A stretch of 64,000 nt of DNA from Ailanthus altissimus. Its lineage: Eukaryota > Streptophyta > Magnoliopsida > Sapindales > Simaroubaceae. Location: the NCBI GenBank assembly GCA_946807835.1, contig OX327699.1, forward strand, positions 21,316,014 to 21,380,013. Direction: 5' to 3'. The position numbers and the translations under genes are program-made. The notes beneath the pieces were generated by a model, which was not told the DNA's origin, did no database searches, and saw only the letters and a list, made by a program, of their open reading frames with translations. This document shows positions 21,963 to 33,959 of this stretch, in pieces. Position 1 is the stretch's first letter. Every line of letters begins with the position of its first letter.

Positions 21963-23390
21963 ACCGAAAAAAAAAGCCAACTGTACAATCAACAAGAACT
22001 TAAATTTATTTTTTAAAATGGTAGATATATTAATTTTGTTTATTTGGTTTTTTTAATTTAATAAAAAATTTGAGTCACTTTTAATATAATAGAAAAAAAA
22101 CAATTTTTTTTAACTTTTTAACTCAACGTAGGAAATGAGAATGATATTATTATTATTTTTTCTTCTAAATCTTACTTATATATTACATCTCTTTCCATAT
22201 AAAACTCATCTATTTTATTTCCTATCAAATACTAATGGTTGTACCCAAATTTAACTGATCCAACTAGTCTATTGCCACCCGTCCAAAAAAAATTCGAATG
22301 CAAAGATTCCAAAATGAATGGCACCTTAGGCAAACTATTCCCTTAGCGAAACACTCCCAAATAAGACCAGAATTTTAAATTATAATAAATATATAATTAC
22401 TATTTAACTATACAAATTAATATTAAAATAATATTAATATGAATTTTATAACAATTATTTATTACCTATATTTTTTAGTTATAAATACATTAATTATAAT
22501 ATTAATCAATATAATAAATACATATTTTATATGATTGATAAAGTTTTGATCGAGTACTCCTTCAATACAAAGACTTTAGATCTTCATTCTTTTGATTCAT
22601 CAAACTCAAAGCATCTTTGCGTATTTAAGAAATATATTTTTATGCTCAAGTTAGTAGAATAAAAAATATTTTAGGAGAAAAAAATGAGATGTAGAATTTG
22701 AGTATTTGGTTAATAATAGAAAATTTAATAGAATAATAATTTGAATTGAGAATCTTATACAATGATGAAAAAAAATATTTTAGTGAGAAAAAATGGAATG
22801 TAGAATTGGAGTGTTTGGTAAATAAATATAACAATAATTTGAATTGAGAATCTTATAGAATAATGAAAAAAGTGCGAGTTATTTTTATTTTTTATTTTTT
22901 TGTGCTGTTAGAGAAAACTTATTTTTTTTATAGGAGGAGAATTGGAGGAAAAGTTATGGGTTTTCTCCCAATTATTCTCTATTGTAGGATAGGTGTACCT
23001 ACTCCTCACCTTTAGATCAAGAGTGTTCATCGAAAAGGTTATTAGAGCTGTTTGGAGACGAGAATTGGTTGCGATCAATTTTACTTGAGAGCTCTTATTG
23101 GAAGTGTGAACTCCCCCACAACATGCCATTGGATGGGCACATTTGCTTCATTGCCCTTGAATCAAGTGTCCATAAAAAAATTTGTTATAGCTGTGATAGG
23201 ATGCGACAAAAATTTATGAAAGTCTAAACGTAAAAAGAAATCGTTTTTAGTTTTTTTATTCAAAAAAATAATAATTTAATAATTATACTTAAATATTAAA
23301 CTAAAAAACAAATATATCAATTAAATTCAACCATTCAACTCTATTTAAAATTTAATTTAAAAAAAAAAGAAAAATTAAATGCCCATTCTA
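21963..23390 (+). repeat. Composite repeat copy 2, with the core inverted relative to copy 1
   Basis: The left flank (21,963-22,384) and right flank (about 23,215-23,390) align in direct orientation with copy 1 at 7.5-11.6 kb. The core 22,385-23,214 aligns with copy 1 only as reverse complement, for example its end near 23,190 contains the complement of the copy 1 core start. Part of the core (about 22,660-22,860) is locally duplicated, with two copies of TTTGAATTGAGAATCTTAT. No coding frame is supported. Confidence 0.65.
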
Positions 23391-23660
23391 TTTAACAGGT
23401 GGATCCTCAGAAGGCGTAGGTGCTTAGATTAAATTTTCTCAGACAAGGATAAGAGAAATGAGTCAATTGCATGTATTATTTCAGCAGAGATGCAAAATAG
23501 TATTAGATGAGAAATCTTTTAATTTTCGAATGCATGTCACTGTTGATAACAAAATAGCTTCGGTTTAGAATTAATTTAGCTATATAAAAGACATCCATTA
23601 ATTTTATCATTGGAATTAACCACAAAAAAAAAAGAATTAAAATTATACTTTATGACCTTT

Positions 23661-23662
<2 letters not shown>

Positions 23663-23696
<34 letters not shown>
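23663..23696. repeat. (AT)17 microsatellite
   Basis: Uninterrupted alternating AT of 34 bases. Likely polymorphic. Confidence 0.95.
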
Positions 23697-23698
<2 letters not shown>

Positions 23699-26327
23699 TA
23701 CACACAAACTAGTAGTAATAGGAATGCTAAATGTCTATGATTTTCTTACCAATCATTAAGATTTGCTAAAACTTCACTTCACAAAATTTAAGTGCTTATT
23801 TTTTTAGGGAAAAACAGCTAATTTGCATACTCTTGTTAATAATCTAACAATTGATTCTTTAAGATGAATCTATTTTTTTTTAATTATCAATACTTAATCA
23901 TCAAAGTACAGAAATTACAAACGTTATTTTTTTTGTTTTTTGTTTTTTTTGTGTTTTCTATGTTCTTCTACGCTATTTTAAAAATATATATTTTAATACA
24001 TCAGAGATATTACAACTATCTAGTGATGTTATGATCGGTAATACTATATTTACATACTTTATATCTCAACTTTGTATTTTAATCAATGTGACACCAATCA
24101 AGAAGTGTTACAATTAATGTGATATAAAGTATATAAGTGTAATATTTACTTTGTTATGATAAAATAAAAGTTTAATAATTTTATAAATATTAAATAATAT
24201 TTTTTTTGAATTTAATATAAAAAATTATTAAGAAAATTACATAAAATTGCAAAAATTCATTGACTTCTAAAATTTAGATAAATATATAAAATTATTAAAT
24301 AATTTGAATATCCCGTTAAACCTTAAAATATTTAATATTTTAAGATTCTATTAAATATTACAAAACATTTATTTTATCGTAAATATGATTGTAATATTTT
24401 TTTTGTTACTTACCATATTAAGCTAAAAATATTATTATAAAACTAATTAAATTTAAATTTATAAATAATTTTAATAGTATATTAAAACTAAAATATAAAA
24501 TTGTTAATAATTTAGATTTATTATAACAAATACAATAGTTAATATTTCTTATTTCTTTCCACTTAGGCTAACAAGTTATAAGGAAATGTCACACAAAATA
24601 ATAAAATTATTATACCTTTCATCCTATTCTTATTAATATATTAATAATCACTATCCTTCAATTGTAATTTGGTTTCCACGATAGGGCCCGTCCTTACTCG
24701 TCAAGAGCTGAGCGAGAGGAAGGCCTTGCTTTGAATTGGGTTTGGCGGTGAGCGGGACAACCAAAGGAACTTCAATCAAGGCATAACATAGCAGCCATCC
24801 ATTCCCATTCCATTCTTATCATGATATTAATATAATTTATTTTTAATAATTAAAAGATAATATTATTTAAATGTGAAAATTAATTTCTTATCGTGAATAT
24901 GATTTCTAATATTATTAAATAGATATTAAAATAGATTAATCTAGAAAATTATTTTTTTTAAAAATTCACGTCCATACTTAAATTTTTAATATTGTTGATG
25001 ATTACAGAATTATAATCTCACTTGTTGCTTAAAATTTGTGGGGTGTCAATATTTATTTAATATGTGCTTAATCATTAACCTAATTTATTTAAATGATATA
25101 TATTCAATTATGCTAAGAGTTTTTAAATATAAGGCCGGTGGAAAATGCTAACTTTTATTTGAGAGATTTTGAGTTTAATTCTCTTTGACTCAATTTTTAC
25201 TCCTTTGTTATATTTGTATCGTATCAATAGTAATTTAATAAAAGAACAAACAATTTAAAGAGATTTTTGACTTTTTAAAAAGCAACAAAAGGGAGAGTGA
25301 TAATTATAGCCTTTTACGGAAAGGTAAATTTTGGGTCAAATACTTTTTGTTTGCTCGAGGCTGTATGTATCTGCATGCTATATGTTGTATGGTGGTGTGT
25401 TTTTCAATCTAGGTAGCTAACTATGAGAGAGTCACCAGCTGCTATGTAAGAAAGCACCATCTTGAATACATTAAGATCCATGCTAGCTGTTGGTAACGTA
25501 CTAGTTTGTAATCTTATCTATATATCGTTAATCAATAAACTATAGTTATTTCATTGAATTTATTTATTTATTTTCAATTTGCTTTATCTTTATATATCTT
25601 TGGGGTGTATTAAGAAAGTGGTTGGACTTGATTTTGGAGGAGCATAAATATACTTATGTTTTGAATTAGTTCTATAGACGGAGAGTCTCTTTTACTATTT
25701 TTGGGTGGGGTTTGTTAATATTAGGCACACAGATGTTCGAATCTTTTCGCTTGATGTGAAATTGAGTTATTTAACTTTGAACCATGTATGAAACATCTAT
25801 AATTTTGAAGCTTTCACTTGGTTACTATTTTCACTCGTCAATCTCATATGCTTACTTAATAAAGTTTCAAATATACGTATGTTAGGGGAAACACTGTTGC
25901 AATAGTATATTTTAGAAAATTTCAAAGTTTTGATGGTGTTATCATACAAAATACGGGTGAAAACATGACCAACCTTCAAAGAATTTAAACAATCAAGGTC
26001 CAAACATTAATACTAAATGACCCCCGGTCGACCTTGTAGCAGACCCAATGCCAAACGGCTCAAACCAAACCTGCCCCTTCCCGCCACCACTTGGCGCTTT
26101 TACATACGCGCCACGTCAGGATTTAAAGTGGCACGCACAACAATGACAAGCAGATAATTTGAAAAACCTTAAATGCCAAAAAATAAAACATTACGAATTT
26201 ACAATACCTACAAATATTGGAATTCAATTAACCGAATCACGTTCAAGTCAAACTGTGCCATCCTCCTAATCCCACTCCAAAACTCGTCGTTTTGACCGCC
26301 TTCCCCTTTGTCTCTCCCTGCAATTCC
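23697..26327. other. Intergenic segment and presumed PEX11 promoter region
   Basis: Mostly AT-rich. A small, less AT-rich patch at 24,665-24,790 has no supported frame. Closest to PEX11, 26,095-26,130 contains CCACGTCAGG, a bZIP-type ACGT core element, and a GC-richer zone with CCACC words. No clear TATA box is seen, common for housekeeping genes. Confidence 0.4.
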
Positions 26328-27104
26328 ATGGATTCCAAAGCTTTAACAACTATTGCTCCCTCACAAAGCTCCAAAACTACAGAACCAAAACCAAAAGACA
26401 GAGATTTCTTGAATCATCTAGAAGCATACCTCGCAAAACGCGACGGTGTGGACAAGCTTCTCAAGATCTCCCGATACGCAACAAAGATTATTTTAGCCTC
26501 TTCGGTCCTCCCAGAAACTCTACCCTTAACCGGTCGACTCAAGAGCTTCGAGTCCACCGTGGGACTGAGTCGGAAAGCCTTTCGACTCGGAAAATTCGTG
26601 CAAGACGTCAACGCTCTGCGAAACTCTCATATCGATTCCAGAGAAGATCTTATTTTCTCTGTTATTGCCTACGGAGGCGAAGGTTTGTATTACTTTATCG
26701 AACAGTTTATTTGGTTGGCTAAATCGGGATTGATAGATGCTAAACACTCGCGTAATTTGCAAAAGATTAGTGCTTGGGCGGAATTTATTGGTTATATAGG
26801 TAGTATTAGCCTAAAATTTAGGGATTTGAAGAAGATTGTGGAAGATGAGGCCTGTTTGGCATCGACGATTGAGATAGCGATTTCTAGGGGGAACAGATTT
26901 AAAGAAGAAGAGCAGAGGATGAAGAAATTGAAAGAGAAGAAATTGCTGAAGAAACTTTCGATTGTTCAAGATTTGGCTGATGGATTAATGGCTTTAGCCG
27001 ATATTCGTGATGGAAAGGGGATGTTATCGGGTCCGCTGTTTGTGGCCTCTGCCGGTCTTTTGTCGGCGATTATCAGTACTCATAAGAATTGGGTGTCTCG
27101 CTGA
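26328..27104 (+). CDS. PEX11A: Peroxisomal membrane protein 11 (PEX11A-like)
   Basis: A single-exon gene of 258 residues from the ATG in TTCCATGGATTCC; the frame upstream of this ATG has only non-ATG codons. The protein is PEX11 family: it binds and tubulates the peroxisomal membrane and promotes elongation and division. Family features are the N-terminal FLNHLEAYLAKRDGVDKLLK helix (about residues 28-47), the amphipathic segment around LSRKAFRLGKFVQDV (about 82-96), the mid-protein GEGLYYFIEQFIWL (about 116-129), a lysine-rich stretch (about 192-208), and a C-terminal hydrophobic segment (about 236-252). The closest Arabidopsis type from memory is PEX11A; the subtype is less certain than the family. 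A decayed tandem copy follows at 27.6-28.2 kb. Confidence 0.9.
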   Translation: MDSKALTTIAPSQSSKTTEPKPKDRDFLNHLEAYLAKRDGVDKLLKISRYATKIILASSVLPETLPLTGRLKSFESTVGLSRKAFRLGKFVQDVNALRNSHIDSREDLIFSVIAYGGEGLYYFIEQFIWLAKSGLIDAKHSRNLQKISAWAEFIGYIGSISLKFRDLKKIVEDEACLASTIEIAISRGNRFKEEEQRMKKLKEKKLLKKLSIVQDLADGLMALADIRDGKGMLSGPLFVASAGLLSAIISTHKNWVSR

Positions 27105-27646
27105 TCTTCATGGCAAGTTTGACAAAGGTGGATTTTATTTTTTAAGAATTTGGATTATTTGTTCTGTTTATTGAATTATGAACTTTAGGATTTAAGTTTG
27201 TGAAAGAAGACATCATAATGCAGTTATGTAATTTTATCTGCAATGGTGATAGACTGACAGTGACCGAGGGATTTCTTTTGCCGTCACTTCAGGATATACA
27301 ATGCGAACCCATGAAAAGTTGGGGTTCTGTTGTTTTTACAGGAATAAAACTATACAGAGACAGCAGATCAATGTGAAATTTTTTTCAATATGCTTTTGCA
27401 TTATAATGACAAAATGGAAAAGTTCCATTTATTTTTGTTATTATTAACTGGATGAGTTCAGGGCATTTGCTTTCTGCCTTTAACAGTTGTTTCATGCAAA
27501 ACTTTTAATTCGTTTTATGTGAAAATTAAGTTTATTTGCTACTCCATTGTCTCTGCATTTGCACACTTGAAAAGGAATATCACAGAAAAAATTTACCATT
27601 TCAGGATTCTGTCCTTCCCAAAAGCTTCCTCTCTGTCTGCTACTCC

Positions 27647-28160
27647 ATGGACTCTTGAGGGTCTGTGTGGAGCTTCTTCAAGCAAAGGCTTTAACTCTAA
27701 CTCTTTCTCTGAACTCAAAGAACCCCATTCGGTCAGTTAATAATCAAAGACAGACACTTTTTGAACTATCTTGAAGCACACCTAGCAAAGAGAAAAGGTG
27801 CACTTGTCTTGATCCTTATATTACCAAGAAAGTCTTAGCATCCTCATTTGTCCCTGAAACCCGAACCTTAAGAAGTCAAGACAGAAACTTTGAGTCCAAT
27901 GTGGAATTGAGTCACACAGATATTTAACATGGAAAATTCATCAAAGATATCAACACTTCTGGAAACTCTCATTTTGACTTCAAACAAGATTTTTTTTCTG
28001 TATCATGCTAATGTGAGCTAGAGGTTGTATTACTTTGTTGAAGAAATTACTTACTTGGTCAGTTCAGGTTGTAATTGCGAAATTTGGAAATGTTTTAGGA
28101 ATTATACCAAGTTTATTGGGTGCTTCGTTAGCATTAGCCTTGCAAGTGCTCTTCATAGCT
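27647..28160 (+). pseudogene. Decayed tandem copy of PEX11
   Basis: About 0.54 kb after the intact gene. The start region is conserved (CCATGGACTC, then a stop at the fourth codon). A frame at about 27,747 gives KDRHFLNYLEAHLAKRKG, against KDRDFLNHLEAYLAKRDG in the gene. A shifted frame from about 27,830 gives VLASSFVPETR, FESNVELS, GKFIKDINT and NSHFDFKQDF, matching the gene in order. A third frame at 28,020-28,140 gives LYYFVEE and KFIGCFVSISLA. Several stops and frameshifts are present, and the C-terminal third was not found. It is clearly a dead duplicate. Confidence 0.85.
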
Positions 28161-28999
28161 GAATCAAGTTAGCAATCCAAGCACAAAAATCTTCTCCTAT
28201 AGTTCTTGCCATTTATTATGATAACAGAATCTCTGACCATGTTCTATAGTAATTCCCGTGATTTTGTGAAGTCATAACACTTGAACCCTGGCTACAGTAG
28301 GCTCTTCAAGATTTCTTTTTAGCGAACTTCATTTTGTACAATACAGTAGAAGGATTTTTCTATTCCTTACTTAAAAGAGTGCCATTTCTTCTGGGGACCT
28401 TGATATATGCAGTAATGCTCACGTCTAATGTTTTGTTTGTTTATCTCTGTACCTGGTGTCAAATTCTAGCTGCAGATGAATGGTCTATTTGATGTAGCCT
28501 CATAACGGTAAATGGTCTGACTTTCATCCACTACAGGATTAGATCTTACTTTAAAGCATGACATAGCTACCCGTGAAGATCTTACCTTAAGCATATCGTA
28601 GCTATTGTGTCTTGATACTCCATTGTTTCTGAAATGATAATGACTGAGGTTGGTTGGCCGTTCCTCGGTGTCATTGGTTCATCCAACTATCATATCCTTA
28701 TCTATTTGAAGCTCAAAATAACTACTGTTTGAAAACTGTATTGCTTCTTAACCTGTTGGATGTTGGTGTTAGAATTTTGCATTTTTCTCCTTGTTTGCGT
28801 TGATTAGATTATTCCCTAGTTTCAGAGAGCATCATTCTTGACAACCCAAAAAATAAAGAAGTATCATGCTGCATTAATTTATTCCCATGTCATTATTGTG
28901 CTGCTGGTTAAAGGGCACAATTCATTCACAATTTTTGAGTATTTTAGTATTTTTACATAAGTATAATATGTTCTTATTTTTAATTAAATTTATTAATAT
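28161..28999. other. Intergenic, nothing recognised
   Basis: Moderately AT-rich DNA between the PEX11 pseudogene and the LTR at 29,000. It may include the lost C-terminal and 3' part of the pseudogene, but I could not align it. Confidence 0.35.
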
Positions 29000-30150
29000 T
29001 GTTGAACAGGAATCAGACTTAATACTAATTTTTTTAAGAGATTAGCCTTTGCGCTAATACTCTTTTATTAAAAAATTTTTGGCGTGCACTTCGAATAAAC
29101 TCTATATACGTGCAGAAGACTTAACTCACAAATTATTAAGAACATAAAATATTAATACATCAATAAAGATAAAGAAACAAATCACAAGACACAAGATATA
29201 TGTAGTTCGGTCAAAACGCCTATGTCTATAAGGGATTCATAATCTAACTTCTTTTATTGATCAGATTACAAAGTATCTCATAGATCACCATGATTTTACA
29301 AGGCCTCTTAATATCTCTCATTATAAACCTTTAAGTATCTCATTTTACCTCACAAGAGATTTAACCCAAAGAATAGAAGAATAGTTTGAACACTCTGAAA
29401 ATGATCTTTCGGTGTTCCTTTTGTTCACTCAAGAAAAAAATACCTCAAATATTACACCCTAGTGTACCACGCACTTAATGCTTATTTAGTTCTTCTATTC
29501 TCTGATATGTTTACATCTTGATACTTGAGATGATTGAGTTATTCTAAGAGTTTATAAAAGTTTATATAGTGTTTATAAAGTTTCTAAAAATTCCAAACCT
29601 AGTTGAAATAAGAGTTTATACTTATAAGAGTCCAAATCCTACTTAAAGAGACACTTCAAAACACTTCAAATGTTATACCCTAATACACTATGCACTTAGT
29701 GTTTACTTAATTCTTTTATTCTCTCTTATGTTTATATCTTGATGCTTTAGATACTTGAGTTATTCTAAGGGGTTTACAAAAATTTATATAGTGTTTACAA
29801 AATTCCTATAAATCTTAAATTTAGTTGGAATAAGAGTTTATGTTTATAAGAGTCCAAATTTTATTTAAAGAAGTTAATTGAGCCAAAATAATAAATACTC
29901 ATAAGTTGCTGCATAAATAGTACTCGTGTGAAAAGTACTCATTGCATAAACAATACCAATTTATAAACAGTGTCTCGCTTGTGAACAATACTCATTCATC
30001 TGTCTTTTTGTTTTATTTCTTCCTTCGTATGCTCAATGCGTACTAAATTTCGTGTTGATTCTTCACTTAATATCTATATTAATTAATATTCATACATTAT
30101 TATTGAATCACTAATTTTTAATTAATATAATTATAATTTTATTCTTGATC
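29000..30150 (-). repeat. Solo LTR-like third copy of the 18-22 kb LTR family
   Basis: Starts TGTTGAACAGG and aligns with 20,907-21,953 through the AATAAACTCTATATACGTGC region and CACAAGACACAAGATAT. No primer-binding site precedes it and no partner LTR is nearby. A stretch of about 215 bases is tandemly duplicated inside it (about 29,449-29,665 and 29,668-29,880). The right border is approximate. Confidence 0.65.
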
Positions 30151-31867
30151 ATTTAATTTAACGATTTAACGTAATAGTATGGGGAGTGTAGTAGACTTTT
30201 CAAAAAATTGGAAGCGTGAGGATAATTGTAAATTTAATAAGGGCGAGAATAAAAATTTCCCTTAATTAGAGATTCTGAGATGGGAGAAGGCCGGTTAATT
30301 CTTCAGAAGTACTGGTTGGAAACCATCCTAATATCAAACGATGATGAAACAATGCGGTCTTAAGTGAGGAATTACAAAATAATTGGTAAATATGAAGTTA
30401 TGTTATAACTTAAAATCATTAGCCATTAGGTATACCGATTGTGTAAATTCTGTAAAGATCCAATTTTCAAATTTTATATCTGGTCACAGAATTTGTTAAT
30501 GAAAAATTTATATTAGTAACCAGTTAAAACTTTAAACAGAATTAAACATAAATATTATGCAAATTTAATGAATAAAATAATGTTGAGCTTGTATATCAAC
30601 TTTTATATGTCTTATTTTGTAAAAAAACAAAAAAGGAATTTTTTATGATGTAATACTTATTTAATATCACTTATTTAATGATGGCCTGTAATAGATGTAA
30701 TAATATAACTATTAGAGTTTAGTATCTTATTTAGTCATTGTCAATTTAAAATATCTTTCAATTTAAGATATTTTTCATTCTAACTTTCAAATTATAGTCA
30801 TAGTTTCTATATAATAATTATTTATGTACATTATGTACAGATTAAGAATTTAATACTTATATAAATGTCATATTTTGTAGTTATCATTGAAAGTGAAAAT
30901 AGAGATACTTTAATTTTTTAATCAAAGCTTCAATTTTAAATTATTTAACATAGTATCAAAGGCTCAGAACTAGGTTATTAGTCAGAGCCTGCTTAAAAAC
31001 AATGGTTATTTATAAATAAAGTTGTAACTAACATTCAATACCAGTTCTGCCACTCATTACTATTGTTAGCCTTCGTCACAATTGTCAAACCGACAAGTTG
31101 ATACCACCACTGAACTCAAAAATCGCTGGTGAACTCCCTAATCCTTTACTCACCTCAACATGTTGTCGGTCGCTGTGGACAACCACTACCCGAATTGATC
31201 CTTCTCTCTCACCGTCATTGTTTTTTGACAAGTAAGCGCACACCACCTAGCCCATCGTGTCGACTAGACACCAAACGCCCTCTCACCCGCTGCCTAACCA
31301 TCTTATATTGTCTGTTGTTGCTAACTCAATTTTCAGTCGTTCTCTAATACGTTTTCTCTCACCTCCAACATTAATCAATTTTTCGTCACCTGATTTATCA
31401 ATTTACACCACTACCTTTCTTGATTGACTCATTATAATTAAAAAAATGGTATCTTTGTAAATATTTTAAAATTTTCATAGGGTCAGATTGCAAATTTACT
31501 AAACAATTAAGGTCATATTGAAATTTCTTAAACCTTTTGGGATCATTTAAAATTTTAAAAACTTTTGAGGTTATTTTAAAAAAAATTTAAATATGGGGTC
31601 ATTTTAAAATTTTTATTTTTTATAGGGTCCTTCTATAATTTACTAATAGATTTAGAGTTTTCTAAAATTTCTAATAATTTTGGGTTGAATCTAAAATTTT
31701 ACATAAATATAAGGTAATTGTTTTAATTTTGAATGAATTAAGGGTAAATTTATAGTTTTAAAATTATGTAGCATCTCTAATTTTTAAAAAATTATGTTTC
31801 TCTTTTTTTTTTTTCCTAATTCAATTTCAAATTTTTTTTTGTCATTAGATTTTTTTAAAGATTTTTT

Positions 31868-33233
31868 TAAGGGTGGGCAAAATATTCATTCCTAAAAAAA
31901 ACTCATTTTAAAATTTTGAATCGAAACAAAAATGAATATTAATTCAAATCAGGTCAGGCTACGAAAATTTCTCTCGAACCAAATTTTTTCTTTCATTTGT
32001 TTTGCTGCTTTTGTTGCGTTTTGGCTTTTGCTTTACAAATACAATAGTTAATAATAAATAAATATAAAAACTCATTTTCTTTTTCCTTTTGTTCCATTCC
32101 ATCACTTTTTTCTTCTTTTTATTTTTTGACATATGTTCCCATTAGGCCATCACTTTCTAATATATATATATATATATATGCTAGTAAAAATTATTATTTT
32201 TTCAATAAAATAACATTATTATTATTATTAATTGTTTATAGTTTATTTGAATTTATAATATTTAATATAATTAAATTTAAAATTATAATATATTTTGAAA
32301 TTAATTAAATTATAATATTTACCTTAATTGAATTTAGAATAATAACATTTCATGTAATTTAAATTAATAATATTTAATGTAATTAAACTTAAAATTAAAT
32401 TTTGAATTATAATATTTAAAGTAACTAGTATCAAAATTAGATTTGAAATGATAACATTTAACGTAATTGAATTTGAAACGAAAATTTAAAATTAATCAAA
32501 TTATAACATTTAACGTAATTGAATTTAAAATAATAATAATTCACGTAGTTTAAATCAATAATATTTAACGTAATTAAACTCAATATTAAATTATAATATT
32601 TAATATAATTAATATCAGATTTTAATTTTAAATGATAATATTTAATGTAATTGAACTCAAAATATGATTTCAAATGATAATATTTAATGTACTTAAATCA
32701 AAATTAGATTTAGAATAATAACATTTAACGTAATTAAAATCAAAATATAATTTAGCATTATAATATTTAATTTAATTTGAACTATAAATTATATTTGAAA
32801 TTATAATATTTAACATAATTGAACTCTAAATTAGATTTAAAATAATAATATTTAACGTAATTGAAATCGAAATAAGATTTAGAATTACATTTAACATAAT
32901 TAGATTTGGAACGAATCGATTTCGAAATTAATCAAATTATAATATTTTACGTAATTTAAATCTAAATTAAATTTGAAATAATAATATTTAATGTAATTAA
33001 ATTTGAAATACTAACATTTAACGTAATTAAGTTTGAATTTCTTATTTTTTAAAAATTATTTCGAGAATTTTCGACTCAACTCATCCTGTTCTGAATCAAA
33101 ACTACGCCGTTTTAATGAAAATAAATAAATAAAATGAAAAAATTCTCGACCCAACGCATCTCGACCTGAAAATGACACTTTTTTGCGTTCTAAATAGGTT
33201 CAAAATTTTCCCAATCTAAAATTGCCACCTTTA
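31868..33233. mobile_element. hAT-like non-autonomous element with perfect 8-bp target duplication
   Basis: The ends are TAAGGGTGGGCAA and, in reverse, TAAAGGTGGCAA. GATTTTTT lies immediately outside both ends (31,860-31,867 and 33,234-33,241), the 8-bp duplication typical of hAT elements. It is inserted inside the LTR element at 30.7-34.0 kb. Most of its 1.37 kb is a minisatellite, and there is no transposase. Confidence 0.8.
32240..33040. repeat. AT-rich minisatellite with an AACGTAATTGAATTT core
   Basis: About 17 diverged copies of a unit of roughly 35-50 bases built on ATAATATTTAACGTAATTGA and TTGAAATTAGATTTGAAAT words fill this stretch. The CG in the core is often changed to TG or CA, as expected for methylated repeats. 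It lies wholly within the hAT-like element. Confidence 0.75.
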
Positions 33234-33959
33234 GATTTTTTAGTTGACAATTGTGTTGTTTTGACTCAAGTAAAAATTTGGAGATATATCATGGACAAAG
33301 CTATCCAACAAAATTTTTGGTGTTACATCTCAATAGAAAGTATTTTTTAGTAACTTTTGGTCTCTTTTATGTTTGTTTATGGTATATTGATAACATTAAC
33401 AATTTTTTTTTGTTTTTTTGCATTATGTGGCTACAATTTTTGCATCAACACAAATATACTCGCAAAAATTATTTTTAATTTCTCTAATAATGTATTTATA
33501 TTTATAATGATTAATTTTTTTAATGTGCTTGTCAGTCTTCAACAACATTACCTCTCTTAAATAATGATTATCTTTCTTTGATAATGGTTGCTTCCTCCAA
33601 CAATAATTATCCCTCATATGCATTATTATAGATTTTTTATATAATTATTATTATTTTTTTCATTTTGCTTCTCATTTCAATGTACAAACTTAAATTATTT
33701 TTCTACCTTGAGTTTGAGAGGGAATAATAGAATTTAATATCTTATTTAATCATTATCAATTTAAGATATCTCATAATTTAGTATATTTTTTATTCTATCA
33801 ACTTTTGTATTATAGTCATTATTTCTATGTATTAATTATTTCTGTATAGGTTATAAATTTAATACATATATAAAAATTACTTCTTGTAGTTATTATTTAA
33901 AATATAAATATAAAGACTCCAATTTTTCTAACTAGAGCTTCAATCCAATTTATCTAACA

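Larger units (their letters stand above)
30710..33959 (+). mobile_element. Small LTR retroelement with 235-240 bp LTRs
   Basis: The left LTR (30,710-30,950) and right LTR (33,725-33,959) align along their length, sharing AGTATCTTATTTA-like starts, CAATTTAAGATAT and a TTTAACA/CTAACA end. After the left LTR, TAGTATCAAAGGCTC is a mutated tRNA-iMet primer-binding site. Before the right LTR, GAGAGGGAA is a polypurine tract. These define a plus-strand element. The interior has no gag or pol ORF, and much of it is an inserted hAT-like element, so it is a non-autonomous (TRIM/LARD-like) or gutted element. Confidence 0.75.

Noticed and set aside
24665..24790. Less AT-rich patch that could be an exon
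   Set aside because: All frames are short and no splice-bounded exon or family motif could be supported.
26292..26327. Upstream extension of PEX11 by 12 codons
   Set aside because: The extended frame starts at TTG, not ATG; the first ATG at 26,328 aligns with the start conserved in the pseudogene copy.
31129..31347. 72-codon ORF in the LTR element interior
   Set aside because: Less AT-rich patch, but no gag or pol signature and no support on comparison with known Copia or Gypsy motifs.
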